The notes: generated by a model from the letters alone, not told the origin. Counted from the stretch's first letter, positions 11,601-22,988 are shown. The stretch: 64,000 bases of DNA from Acanthamoeba lenticulata (GCA_002179805.1 NAVB01000197.1:44238-108237); one strand, 5' to 3'. Program-made: numbers and translations.

Positions 11601-11961
11601 GCTCGGCCAGTCGCTCCTCCTCTTCTTCCTCAAAAGCCTCAGCCGCTTGCGGTGCAGATGATGCAGTGACTTCGCGTGTCGGTTGCGATGCACTTGAGAG
11701 GCGCCATTGGGGGCGCATGGAAGCCGGAGGCGTGCTAGCCGCAGCTTGCAAACGATGCACTAGTTCTCGGCGCTCATCCTCATTCATCATAACGAAGCCC
11801 CATGTGTTGGTGGCAGAGGCAGTGGTGCTCGGCGTGGTCGTGCTGGATGCATGCGTGCTGGCACTTCCAGTCCTCCCTCCTTGTCTCACCTCCTCGAACT
11901 CATCGATGAAATCGTCAAGCGAATCGCGCACGGCGCCAAATCGAAACTTGTTGTCCTCCAT
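8610..11961 (-). CDS. TBC and TLDc domain protein (TBC1D24-like layout)
   Basis: The start MEDNKFRFGAVRDSLDDF leads a Thr/Ser/Ala- and Glu-rich N-terminal region. A TBC (Rab-GAP) region follows: SLRDHIRKGVPDARR, VWRTVVGCVEFERAYPNYY, DYVPAMPDL, then LSEADAYVVAHLML and MWFKRLFIGALPF. The C-terminus is a TLDc domain: FQALWSLIPSRFTIRDP, GFSLSSLLDKCEG, RRVFGAFS, QFVRVTPKGLYFGD and finally QFQCVTIEVWGFK before a stop at 8610-8612. TBC-TLDc fusions such as TBC1D24 act in membrane traffic and oxidative-stress resistance. The usual TBC catalytic fingers look lost: the YxQ motif reads YVPA, and no clear IxxDxxR is visible. A scaffold or lipid-binding role is therefore likelier than GAP activity. At least ten introns; exon joins in the linker between the domains are uncertain. 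Confidence 0.85.
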
Positions 11962-12170
11962 CTACGTTCTTTGGGCGAAGTTGTTTTAAGTGTTGAGAAC
12001 TCTAACGCCAGACGGTTCGGTGCCCGGTAAGAAATGAACAGAAAGCTGCTCCAAAAGCTACAGCCACCTCACCGAACCGCGGGACGGAAAGTGGGGTCGT
12101 CTTTTCCGTCGAGTACTCAAAGGCCCCTACCCCTTCTGTTGTGCTAACGCGCGCTTTGGGTTGTAAAGGC

Positions 12171-12743
12171 TCACAAGAACCACACTTGCCTGGTGCTTTT
12201 GTTGATGCCCACAAACGTGCTATCCCACGCGACGTCGCCGAACCACGGGCTCCAGCTGGTCCAGCTGTGCAAGATCAAGTGCTCTTCCGGCCGAGGGCCT
12301 GCCGGCCCGAAGAGCGCCTGGCATGCTCGCTGTGCGATGTCGCAGGGGTCAGCACCTTTGTGGGAGTTTTAGGCACCACCAGCTTTGAGAATGTTGGTAA
12401 GCTGTCCCTCGAACTGGAAGCCCTTGAGCACCTGCCACTGGACCTGGCAGCCCTTGTGAGGGGCGCCCAAGTCGGGCAGTTCTTTATGAAGGGCGGGAGA
12501 GGCCAGCAGGTTGTCCACGAAGCTTATCTCACTCAGTCGGCCTTGCTCGATGTACCAGTCCAGTCGCGAGTCGGCGGCCAAGGTGAACGAGGCAAACAGT
12601 GCACCACCGTTGCAATAAATATCGCTCAGTGCGTTGAGCAGCTCTTGCGGTTTGGTAACGTTGGTGTTGCCTGCCAACGGAAGTAGGGCAGGTTTGGGAA
12701 TGTCTGCGGCGGGTGCCCTCTTCTTCTTGGTCTTGCGGTCCAT
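12171..12743 (-). CDS. Unrecognised two-exon protein
   Basis: The ATG at 12743 opens MDRKTKKKRAP, a basic N-terminus, followed by a compact globular-looking region. An intron from 12379 to 12326 (54 nt, GT-AG) removes an early in-frame stop and joins NILKAACQALFGPAG to WTSWSPWFGDVAWDSTFVG, ending INKSTRQVWFL before the stop at 12171-12173. The product is about 172 residues. The joined exons read smoothly, with many aromatic residues near the end, which supports the model over reading straight to the stop at 12369. No signal peptide, membrane segment or known motif is evident. A 181-codon frame on the opposite strand is judged a shadow because its composition is uneven. It lies head-to-tail with the transporter gene upstream. 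Confidence 0.55.
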
Positions 12744-12911
12744 CGTCTTGTCCTGTGTCGTTTGGCCCCAAAAGATATTCCAGTTGCCGGTTTTTCTTGT
12801 TCCGCAAAAAAACGCGGAATGGCCCGAAAAAGAATTAAGGAAACTGAGAAAATGAAGAAAAAAAGGATGAGCCGCTGAACAAGAAGACGCCAAAACAACG
12901 TGTGTTACCAA

Positions 12912-14600
12912 TCACACGTTCTCCTTCTCGACGAGCGACTCGACCTCGACGCTCTTCAGGCTGTTGGCCGCGGCCTCGGCGAGCCGCTTCTGCTCCTTGA
13001 TAGTGTACTCCTGGTAGCTGTACAGGCATATGCCCACGAAGGCCACCACACAACCAATGCCGTTCCACACCGTGATCTGCAGTGTGATGACGGTAACGGT
13101 GAGGATGATTCATGAAGAGGCAGAAGGTGGATGAAGAGGGGTGAACAACGGACCTCGTTCTGGAAGATGATGACCGATAAAATGATGACGATGACCACCT
13201 TCAGGTTGCCGAACACGGTGAAGGTGAGCGCCGACGTGGACTTGATGGCGAAAAAGACGCTCAAGTCTGTGCGTTCATTTTGTGGATGAGTTAACTGAGT
13301 CTTACGCCCGAAGTTAGAGCTCTTTGGGCGGGGAAAGGAGGGCAGGCGGTACTCAGCAAGAAGGCGACGAAGCCAGAGATCATCAAGAGCATCACCACGA
13401 CGTGCGCGCTGACGTCTTCATAGGAGTGGTTCATCACGCCCTCCATCTCGTAGATGTCTGAATACCGCGCGACACACAACAACCGTCAGCCGCCTGGATC
13501 CAGCGCTGCGTCACGGGCGGAAGCAGGGCGTACAGGCAAAGGGCAAGTTGACGACAAAGGCGAGCGGCGCCATGTAGTACAGCAAGTTGACTGAGTCCAG
13601 ACGGTTCTCGCCCGTGAGCAGCACCGACGACAGCACGCTTTGAAGGGCTGTTTGTTTTGCAACACGTGAGCAAGATCGAGATGGAGAATATCAGCGACGG
13701 TGAAGCGAGGAGCAAATACCGGTGGTGAGGCAGGAGAAGAGAGCGCAGCTGAAGCCGATCATTTCAAAGTTGATCTCGGTCAAGGTGGCCATGGCGACGC
13801 CGCCCACCACAGGGATCAGCGCCAAGTAGATTCCTGTGGGGAAAGTCCTGTTTGACACGATCAATGCACCACAGCTCGTGATCAGCCGGTGTGTTCGGTG
13901 TGTGCACGCCGTGGTGGCCCGAGGATAAGCACGTACATGCCCAACCCAAACACTTGCAACAGAACCGTGCACGCCGGCACAGCAGACTGTAGGCGATCCA
14001 GCACAAGCAGGCAAAGAGCACCGGTGTGAGACTCACGAGAGGCGAGAAGAAGAGCTTCAGAATGGAAGGTGCGCACGCACCTTGACTGTCTGCATGAAAG
14101 AGACTGGGATGTATCGCAAGCTGATATTTCCCAAAATAATGTTGACGAAAAAGATGAAGCTGCACATACGCCACCACGTGAGTTTTCGGCAGTCCTGGCA
14201 GCAGTGTACTTACAATAATTAAAATTAAAATAAATAGTATTGAGGGAGACGGTACGCAAGCGGGAAGACGTTGGTAAAGCATTTGTTCAAGGGGATGTGA
14301 ATAAAGGGCACAGCCTTAAATACCTGTAGGGAAAGGGAAGGAAGGAAGAAGAAGATGATGAGGGTCCCGTGGCCCACTAGGACTTCGGAAGGACGAGCGG
14401 TGGATTAAGGTACGTACTCGCAGCGTGAGGTAGGCTCCTATGCTGCACACCAGCATGTGAACGCCGGTCAGGGTAAGAGGGAAAGAAAACCGAAGGATTT
14501 GGAAAATCCACTTGTTGGCCAGGACTGTCACGATGTTGGTGCTCCACCACAGCAGGATGGACACAACGGCCTTCTGGCCAGCGGTAAGTTGCCCAAACAT
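12912..14600 (-). CDS. Triose-phosphate/nucleotide-sugar transporter family protein
   Basis: The N-terminus MFGQLTAGQKAVVSILLWW is followed by NIVTVLANKWIFQ, the first helix pair typical of the TPT/SLC35E group. Downstream exons give FPLTLTGVHMLVCSIGAY, then GIYLALIPVVGGVAMATLTE, FEMIGFSCALFSCLTT, FFAIKSTSALTFTVFGNLK and VIFQNEITVWNGIGCVVAF. The gene ends ESLVEKENV with its stop at 12912-12914. The KSTSALTFTVFGNLK segment is a hallmark of the drug/metabolite transporter fold. Ten helices are expected, and the protein should exchange a phosphorylated sugar or nucleotide sugar across Golgi, ER or another internal membrane. Substrate cannot be told from sequence alone. Several introns split it; the exon around 14090-14260 is the least certain part. 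Confidence 0.85.
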
Positions 14601-15235
14601 CTTTCTTTCTTCCTGTGATTTTAGGTCCTCTCTCTCTTTAGACCAGAGCAACCTGCAAAGTAAGCTCCGTACTCCACGGAGGAGATGCGAACCCTGGTAA
14701 TTTGACACGACCTAACGAGTCCGGATCGATTCGATCGGTGTGCAAGCTTGGCCGAGTTGTTTCGCTACAGGCCGCGGCAAACTGTGCAGAAGCGAAAGGG
14801 GAGTTTTGTGACAAAAGCAGCACCTTTCTCGGGTGTCACCCACAAAGCCAGCCAGCACGTGCTCACCAAAGAGGACAATCTCACCGTTCTTGGCCAGAAA
14901 AGCTGCGGGAAGCGTGCACGGTCGACAAGTTCCCACACGCCACAGTGGCTGCGTAGACACCAACATGCAGCCCCACTCGTACTGTTCCGTCGTTGGGACA
15001 GCTGGGCTCCGTTTCGTCAGCCTTGTGATGAACACGCGTGACGAGTCACACTGTTGCTGCGGCCAGTCGGTCAACTCAGTCAGTCCACCGCTCGGCGTGC
15101 CGGCGCGTGGCCGGCAGCGGAGGCTTGGCGGGCGAGGCCAGCAGGGCCGATGGTTGTGCAGTGACCGTAAGCGACCGCGGTTGGACCGATATGGGTGTCC
15201 ACTTCTCGTCGCTGCGCGCCGTCGCCGTAGCACTG
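14601..15235. other. Unassigned interval between two minus-strand genes
   Basis: The interval separates the transporter start from the proposed 3' end of the Cys-rich/filamin gene. Minus-strand frames stay open here for up to 176 codons (14712-15242), but none shows a family motif or continues the filamin repeats convincingly. It may hold additional 3' exons of the filamin gene, its 3' UTR, and the transporter promoter. No RNA gene or repeat was recognised. Confidence 0.4.
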
Positions 15236-18200
15236 TCAGCAACAGAGTCCAGCGGAGCGGCAGACCAGCCGTTGGCCGTACCGGAGGGCGGCCCGCTCCA
15301 GCATGTAAATGTAGACGAGGTAGTGTCCGGCGGCAGCAATGTTGTAGGTGACCTCGTACGTGCCGTCACGCTTGTCCGTTACTTGTCCCTCCTCGCGCCT
15401 GTGTCGGATTCCGGTGTTAGAACAGACGTGAACGTGCAGAAGGAACGCAAGGCTGGTGCTAGACCCGATAGCGCCCTCGAAGACGACACGGAAGAGATCT
15501 CCGCCTGTGCTGCGCCGGTTGCCGTGGACGTCCCTGAGTGTGGCCCACCACGTCAGTCTGTTCTCGCCACACAGGCATGCATTAACGGCACGCACTTGGT
15601 GATGATGTCAAAGGTGTTGGTGACTCCGGCTCGGCCCGAGCGAGATGCCTCGCCCTTGATCTCACAGTTGGCGGGGAAGCTCTCCTCTGTTTATCACCCG
15701 TATGTATGAGCGTCAGCAATAAACGCTCATTGTTAGATGGATCGGGGCAAGATGAAGTTGCACCATCAGACTCAACTGTGACGAGGAACGGGCTGCCCTT
15801 GACCTGAAAGCCGTTGACAGTTATCCGCAGCATGTACTCCCCGGCGATGTTGGTGGTGTAGCGCGCCTCGTAGATGCCCCTACCCTTGTCGCTGATCTCA
15901 GCGGTCATGTGGAAGGGGCCAGATAGTTGCGCCAAGATGGTGTCCCCTCCGTCGACTCTGGCGTTGCCAAACTCGTCTCTGCGGCCAACCAAAAACGACG
16001 ATCAGTCGACCAGCTCCAAGGCTCGCGGGCTGGCCTGGCTCACCTGACTTGGATTGTCAAGAAGGCCGGGATGCCCACCAGGGCGCGGTGAAGCCCGGGA
16101 CCTTGCACGACCGACGCCAACGGGTCCGTCGGCCCGGCCGCGCCGATAACCAGGAAAGGACTCTTGCCCAAGTGCCGGCCCTGGTGGAAGACGGAGATGT
16201 TGTAGCGTGCAGCCCGCGAGACGCGGTAGTAAAGCGTGTAGGTCCCGTTCCCATAGTCCACGACGGAGGACTTGTCAACGTAGGGGCCGTCGACGTGCAT
16301 AGTGAAGTGTTGGCCGCCTGCGGTCATCGGCTGCCCGTGGATGTCGACCGCTTGAATGTGGACCGGCATCTGCTGGCCTGCTTGTGCTGTGGCGCCTACA
16401 CCAGCTCCAAAAACGAAGGAGAGGTGAGGCGACAGCTCGGCCTTGGAGCCGTTGAAGCAATAACTGTTGGTGACATCGACGCGGAGGTAGTTCTCTGGCG
16501 TGTTGGCCATGCAGAAGTCCTGTTGGGAGTGCGTGAGCGAGCGGTGATCGCAGGGAAAGGGGAACTGGCCACGTGAGTTGGGCGTTCGTGCCTGAAAGCG
16601 ACTGTAAATGGCCTTCACGGTCAGTCCCATTAGCGGAGCGTCCTTGCATTCCTGCCGCGTGCCAGGAGAGTGAGCATCTCATAAATAGTCAACAAAGCAC
16701 TCGAGGAAGCTCGCACGTCATAAAGCGCTTTGCAGAATGCTGGGCAGATGCGCATCCGCTGAACCTCGTTGGTTGGATCATAAGGATCCAAAAACAGCAT
16801 CCGGTGCGGACTGCACTCGTGCCCGCACCAGAGGTCCTCCATCATGGTCATGCAGTTGTTGTCTCCCTGGTTGACATGCAACTTTGTGCTCAACAACACA
16901 TGCGCCAACAACGACTTTGCAAGAAAACGCACCTTGAGCGTCGGGGTAAGCGCCTTGCTCACCCACTTCGCCACCCGGCGGTCGCCCTCGGCATCACAAC
17001 AAGCGTTCTCGTTGTACCACGAACATCGTCGCAGCTCGGGCTGGGGCTAAGAAGCCAAAGCCGGACGGTGTAAGCCTCCCAGCACGGGTTGCGGGACAGC
17101 GATCACGCGTACCCGCTGTGCGTGACGGCTGCCTTTGGGCACAAGGCACTTGTCGTGGTTGGTCACAGAAGTGTAAATAGGACTGTTGCTGATGTGTTGG
17201 CCCTCCAACGTCACCGCAATGCGGTACCGGCCTGTGTGATCAATGCTAAGCCAACACGCACTGGGTCAAGCACAAGCAAGCAGTAGCGACTGACCTGGTT
17301 CGTCAAGTGCGAAGGTGACCAAGTAGAGACCATCGCGCATGTCGGTTTGCTCCACATGCACATCTGGCCCCTCAGGTATTGGATGGACTCGCACGTCAAA
17401 GTGGTCGCCTCCATTCGGCACTTCTTCGCCTTGCCTGTCCGTCGCCTGGATGAAGAAGCTCCACTGTCCGGCAAAATCAGCCTTCAGCGCCTGTCCGTAG
17501 GCGAACGAGGTCTCTGCACTAGCGACTCTCGCTCGTCCATTGAAACACGTATGGGTGTGCTGTCCTTCCCTGCAGTGAAGAATTGATGAGCGTCGGTTTT
17601 GACCACCGGGATGAGCTTCGCCTGCGCACCGAGAATTCGTCTTGACGTCATCAACCACAACAATCTCCACATCAGGCGGAGCCATCGCCTTGCAGAACTC
17701 TTCTGCCAATGGCGATCGGTCTTCGCCCCAGGTCAATGCAACTTCCCATGCAGGTGGAGCAGTTCCCTCCTCGTTCTCTTCCTTCTTGGCGTATTCAGGT
17801 ACCAGTTTCTCATCGCGGCAGGCTGCGTACAGTTGATCACAAAAGGATGAGCACAGACGGTACGTGAACAGCGTGCTTGACATCTGCGCCACGAAATCGG
17901 CCTGGGCAGGCGAACACAGCAAGCCGCAGCGCATGACGTGCAGGAGCGACACACAATGCTCGCTCTTGCCGCCGTCCTTGTGGGTGCGGTAAAGCCAGCG
18001 GACGAGTTCATTCGTGTCGCGATGATCGCAGCACGCGTTGTCCGCATACCACGAGCACGTGGTGAGAGGCGGTTGAGGCTGGCACGTAAACCTCAGAGTC
18101 AGTAAGTACGCCCGCATTAACAAGAAATACAACCCAGAAGCAGCTCGACACCTTGTGTGGAACAACCTCGTTTTGGTAGGGGCACTGAAGGTGCTCCCCT

Positions 18201-18264
18201 GTGGCCAGGCCAAGCACAGCCCAGACGAGCGCCAGCACCAGCTGCGCAGCCAAGCGGCACCGCA
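15236..18264 (-). CDS. Secreted or surface protein with Cys-rich modules and filamin repeats
   Basis: The start MRCRLAAQLVLALVWAVLG is a clear signal peptide. A Cys-rich module follows: CSWYADNACCDHRDTNELV, then CGLLCSPAQADF and LCSSFCDQLYAAC. Next comes a filamin-type repeat (DGLYLVTFALDEPGRYRIAV, HISNSPIYTS). A second copy of the Cys-rich module then appears (CSWYNENACCDAEGDRR, LWCGHECSPH, RICPAFCKALY), followed by at least three more filamin repeats (GNGTYTLYYRVSRAARYNIS, GKSPFLV, GIYEARYTTNIAGEYMLRI, VKGSPFLVTV, DGTYEVTYNIAAAGHYL). The Cys spacing resembles folate-receptor-like domains. Extracellular filamin repeats are Ig-like beta-sandwiches. No membrane anchor was found, but the 3' end is uncertain: I used the stop at 15236, and more exons could lie below it. 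The same module combination recurs in the gene at 54411. Confidence 0.7.
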
Positions 18265-18552
18265 TGCGAACAACAGCAACAGAAAAGAAACGAAGAAAAA
18301 AAACTACTGCAATAAGAAAGACACATAAATCGATCAAAATCCGGGAATGGCGAGAACGGTGCGCGCGCCGGCAAAATAGGTAATTTGTGGGGTTTTTCGT
18401 GACAACATCGTACACTTTGGGGCCACCTGGTGTGGTGGCACGCAGGCACATACAGAAAGGAGTTGTGCACACCAAACGGTAAATTCAACCAGATTCGAGC
18501 ACGAGCACTCATCTTCCATCTCTCTAGCGCAAGATCCTCAAACTCCTCAAAC

Positions 18553-19797
18553 ATGAACAGCGAAGCGGGGCCGGATACGCCTGATTACCTCCTCAAGAGT
18601 ACTCGCACGCTCCCATAGTCGTTTTGAGCGGCAATTTGTAGTAGAAGGCTTACTCCTATGCCCTTTGGTGCACAGTCGTCATCGTCGGTGATTCTGGTGT
18701 TGGCAAATCCAACATTATGTCGCGGTTTACAAACGACACATTTGAAGAGAGCTCCAAAACAACGATTGGCGTGGCATTCGCCACCAAGAACTTGGCAGTT
18801 GAAACGGGCGCAGACACCAAAGACTCTAAGAAGCACGTGAAGCTGCAGGTGTGGGACACCGGTACGGCGTTGTGTTCCTCTTTTGTTACAAGGATGCCCA
18901 GAGATCTGATTTTTGAATTTGTGCGCAACCGTTCGTTTTTCCTTGACACCAGCCGGCCAAGAACGCTACCGCGCCCTTAGCAGCGCGTACGTTCCTCCTC
19001 CTCACCTGCACCGTTTTTGTTCTTGCATCAACCTTTGCCTTCCTCTTCCCTTGCTACAGTTATTACCGTGGGGCTCAGGGCGCCTTGGTCGTGTACGACA
19101 TCACGTCTCGGGAGTCGCTCGACTCCATTCCCAAATGGCTCGAGGTACGTCCGCGCATAAGAACCCCTCACGAGCAAATGCTTCTTTTCTCCGTTGAGCT
19201 GTGACCTCATTCTCTACTCGACCGATGGCACTCAAATAGGAGATCGACAAGTACTGCACCCAAGACATCGTCGTCACGCTTGTCGGCAACAAGCTCGATT
19301 TGGCTGATAACGTACCTACATGCCTCTAGCCTTGTAAAAGTCTGTTTGTCCTTATGCTTCCCTCTTTCGCGATGGCTAGCGCTGTGTGAGCGTTGAAGAG
19401 GGCAAGAAGGTTGCTGCTCGGGAGAATATGTTCTTCATCGAGACTTCAGCCAAGGATGCCACTAACATCGAGAAGGCCTTCACTCATCTGATCAAAGGTA
19501 TGCCTTTATTCTCTTCTTGCTTTGGTGGCCGCTTTCGCTCACTTGTTGTTGTCTACATCACACAGAGATCATCCAGAGCAATCTGTCCCAGGTCAACAAT
19601 GAGAAGAAGCCTTCCGGCAAGGTATGCTTTCATCTCTTAAGTCTTTAGAGCTCTCCGTCAGGTGATCACGTCTCAAAATCATCACGCGATGGCCATTGTA
19701 GGGCCCCTCGGAGAATGGCATCACGCTGAAGCCACCAGAGGAGGATGGAACTGGAGGCGACGCCAAGCCCACTCCTCAGCCCGGCTGCAGTTGCTGA
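18553..19797 (+). CDS. Rab-family small GTPase, Rab11-like
   Basis: Exons give the P-loop [11 protein letters not shown], the effector region [13 protein letters not shown], the [20 protein letters not shown] switch II segment, the NKLD base motif ([13 protein letters not shown]) and the ETSAKDA motif. The C-terminus PQPGCSC is a CxC geranylgeranylation signal, with the stop at 19795-19797. The DTAGQE join across an intron and the YYRGAQGA join across the next support the model. Rab GTPases direct vesicle traffic; switch sequences are nearest to Rab11/Rab4-type proteins from memory. Between the interswitch strands there is an extra charged segment ([12 protein letters not shown]) not present in typical Rabs. 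At least six introns are present. Confidence 0.9.
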
Positions 19798-20469
19798 GTC
19801 GTCCTCGCGTTGGTCTTCACGTCCAGTATCGCGGAGAGGTCTTCTTCGGTCTACAATTTTGCCCACCAAAAGCAACCAGCAAGCGACCCACAGCAGTCAA
19901 CCGGCGGACGGGCCAACAACTGCAAGCAAAAGCTTTCAAGGAAAGACGGCGTGGCGATCTGCTGGCTGGAGAAGGAGGAGGAGGAGGAGGGGAGGACAGT
20001 GTGTATATCCGGGGGTGGTGTCTGTGGCAACGAGCGAAGAGTTCGTGTAGGAAGTGGGCGTGACGTGGGCATGGCTGGAAGAGGGACCTCATGCATGGAC
20101 ATGTTGTTTTTGTTGTTATTTGTTTGCAACGTCTAATGGCCCCTTGCTTATTTATTGTGAAGTCCTGCTCCTCCTTCTTCGTCCTAACAGTCTCTTGGAA
20201 TGCCAAGAAGGCTACCTTCACAACAGCAGGGAAAAGATCAACGGGGAAAAGGGAAGAAGGTGGAAAATCGTGCGACGTCCCATGCCGAACTCCCCCACCG
20301 AAGCTAACATCTCCCCCTGACCTTGGGCCACCATCAGCGGTTCGTCACGACTGTGTGGTTGTTCTTACAAGAAGGCCGGCCATTCACGCAATAACCACAA
20401 CACCACCAGGTAGCCTCCCCAACAAGCCAAGTTCTCAATCACACAACTTCTGCACACCACACCTCCAAC
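19798..20469. other. Intergenic interval, no gene seen
   Basis: This stretch follows the Rab stop and precedes the DUF4336 start. Open frames on both strands overlap one another and show no motif. It contains a GGA-rich run near 19971-19993 and a C/A-rich segment before 20470. It probably holds the Rab 3' UTR and the promoter of the next gene. Confidence 0.5.
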
Positions 20470-21510
20470 ATGTCCAGTGAGCAAGACAGCCGCCCCCTAC
20501 TCAGACAGCGAAACGTGCAGCAGACAACAGGGGCAAGTTCCACAACTGACAGCAGGAGCAGTGCCGCAGACATAGACCCGATGATCGTGATCCGCAACGT
20601 TACGCCACGAGTTGCGACGTTCTCCAAGCCCTTCGCCCGCTTTGGCATCGTCCCGTTCGGTGGCAGGAGCACGGCCGTACAACTTCGCGATGGCACAGTG
20701 TGGGTACTCGCCAGCACGCCGCTCGACGCACGCACCAGGGCCAAACTGCAGGAGATGGGCGACGTCAGGTGCCAGCTCGTCCCTCCAGATGTTGTTTGCT
20801 GCCGGCTAGTTCTCACTCAGTTGAGCTGTGGGCACAGGTACATCGTTGCGCCGGATGTGGAGCACCACCTCTTCTTGCCCCAGTATGCGGCCGAGTACCC
20901 AAACGCCAAGGTCATCGGCGTAGAGGGACTCGAGCGAAAGCGCAAAGAGTTTGAGTTTTATGGCCTCTATGGGCGAGACCCAGAGGGCACGAGGTATGGC
21001 TTCGAGGACGAGATCCAGGCCCAGTACTTCCCTACGTTCACCAACAAGGACGTCGTCTTCAACCATGTGGACACAAGGACCCTCATCACAGCCGATCTCC
21101 TGTTCAACCTGCCATCCAATGAGCAATACTCGGCCACTTCTGCTGGACGGCCAACCTCGCGCATCCCCTTCATGATGTCGCTCGTCAACCGCATTAAGCC
21201 TACGAGCTGGCTGCACAAGACCTTCCTCGGAGCCGCTGGCGTCGGCGCCGGCATCCCTGGTGTGGGGAAGGGCGGCTCCAAGGACCAGAGGCGACAAAGG
21301 TTTGCTAGAGACGCTGCCCAGGTGGCGAGCTGGGACTTTGATCGCATCATCATGTGCCATGGCGACGTCATCGAGAGCGGTGGCAAGCAAGCTTGGTTGT
21401 CAGCTTTTGAAAAGGTTAGTTGTCATCTCAAAAGGTTTGTTTAAACACATGAGACTAACGTTTGTGAGTGTGCGCAGTTCCTCAACTCTGACGGCTCGCC
21501 CAAGTACTGA
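20470..21510 (+). CDS. DUF4336 family protein (metallo-beta-lactamase-like fold)
   Basis: Two exons (20470-21414 and 21478-21510) encode about 325 residues. The core reads VTPRVATFSKPFARFGIVP, GGRSTAVQLRDGTVWVLAST, YIVAPDVEHHLFLPQYAA and AKVIGVEGLERKRKEF. A late DRIIMCHGDVIESGG follows, and the short last exon adds FLNSDGSPKY. This is the DUF4336 pattern as I recall it, found in fungi, plants and protists and thought to share the metallo-hydrolase fold. The HH in EHHLF and the H in CHGD are candidate metal ligands. Compared with relatives there is an insert (about 21120-21320: loop with Gly-rich GAAGVGAGIPGVGKGG). No signal peptide is seen. Reaction and substrate are unknown. Confidence 0.85.
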
Positions 21511-21884
21511 GAACATCCCAGAACCAAAAAGAGGCAATAAAGAACACAAATGGAAGACGCTGTGTTATTGGGACCAAATAGCAACAATCCTGAGGTGGGT
21601 ACAACGCAAGTGATCCGATGGTCGGTTCGTACGGCGACCAGGAGCACGTGATTAGATGGGCTGTAAAGTAGGCCCAAACGGCGGTCCTCACCAAGCATCA
21701 CCCGGATTACTTAGTGGCAGGTCAATGAAATTTCCTTAGGCAGTAGCAGAAATAAGGGCCAGCCAATGCGCGTGACCGCACACTAAAAAGGGCTCAGAAA
21801 CGTCCAAACATCACAACTTGCCGGCGCCCACACAACACCAGCAGAACCACCTCTAGTACCAGAGCCCCCAGACTACACTCAAGA
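21511..21884. other. Intergenic interval, no gene seen
   Basis: Between the DUF4336 stop and the second USP start there is no supported gene. It contains an AATAAAG at about 21536-21542 that could serve as a polyadenylation signal for the upstream gene. The rest is the likely promoter of the downstream USP. Confidence 0.5.
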
Positions 21885-22732
21885 ATGGCAACTTTCATGG
21901 TAGCAGTTGACGGCTCCAAGAACTCGCATGAGGCCTTTGACACGGCGTGCCAGCTGCTCAACAAGAACGAGGACCACCTCCTCATCGTGACCTGCGCCGA
22001 GAAGCTGCCTCACAGCAAGTTGCTCAACCGCAACAAGGACAAAGACGTGCAGGAGGCCTTGACCGACCGCATTGAGAAAGCCCAGAAGGCCATCCTCGAA
22101 CCCTTCCGCGAGCTGGCCGAGGAGCGCAAAATCAAGGCCACCTGCGTCATGCTCAAAGGTCACCACGCCGGCCAGATGTTGTGCGCCCTCGTGGAAGAGC
22201 GCAACGTTGACTTCCTCGTCGTCGGCCGGTACGTCTTGCTCCTCCCACTTTTGTGGAGCCACCAGTGCTCTCTCTTCTTCTCGCTATCTCTTAACGTTCC
22301 GTTTCTGAGTTTTCGTTCTTGTCGACCGATTCAATCTCGCTCACCACGACACCGGCCACGTTGGTGACTTCTGTCCTCCCACACAGGCGCGGCATGACCA
22401 AGGTCAAGCGCCTCTTGGCCGGCAGCACCTCCAAGTATGTGATGGAGCACGCCTCGTGCAACGTCGTCGTGGTCAAGGGCTACTTCCTGGCCGAGCAGCA
22501 CACGAGCGTCAAGGAGATCAACCGGCTCGAAGAAGAGGAGCGCCTGCGCCGCGTGCACAAGGACGAGGACGCCTTCGTCGCCGAGGTCGAGCGAAAGGAG
22601 CGTGAGGCCGCCCACATCGGCGCCGTGCGCGACGAGGAGGCCGAGAGGCGGAGGAGGATCGTCACCGAGCGCATCGTCGACGACCGCGTCCACCTGTGCG
22701 AGGTGCTCCAGTTTGACAGCGACAGCGATTGA
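21885..22732 (+). CDS. Universal stress protein with charged C-terminal extension
   Basis: Two exons (21885-22228 and 22387-22732) encode about 229 residues. MATFMVAVDGSKNSHEAFD opens the Usp domain. DFLVVGR joins across a 158-nt intron (donor GTACGT) to RGMTKVKRLLAGSTSKYVM and EHASCNVVVVKG, completing the ATP-binding loop. The domain ends near residue 155 and is followed by about 70 residues very rich in Glu, Arg and Lys (EINRLEEEERLRRVH and EEAERRRRIVTERIV), predicted to be a long helix or coiled coil. This extension distinguishes it from the compact USP at 5843 and could mediate dimerisation or binding. Function beyond nucleotide binding is inferred. Confidence 0.9.
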
Positions 22733-22988
22733 ACAGAGCAGCAGACCAGCTCAAGCGATTGGCATCGGAGGCTCACACGTGAGCCACCATCTTGTACAAA
22801 CAAACAACAACCATCATAAGAAGCAGCGGCTTCTTCTGGAGGAGATAATGTAAAAGCAAGAGAAGAAGAAGAAGAAGAAGAGTTTCCACAACCACGTGTC
22901 ATTCCTGTCCTGCCTTGTCTGGTGGAAGAGTGGTTGCAGTTGTAGAGAAGAGCAGGAAGAACTGGGAATAATAACGCGTACATCTACA

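Noticed and set aside
12141..12686. 181-codon plus-strand frame
   Set aside because: It overlaps the minus-strand orphan gene. The minus model has matched splice sites and a smoother composition, although neither has a known homologue, so some doubt remains.
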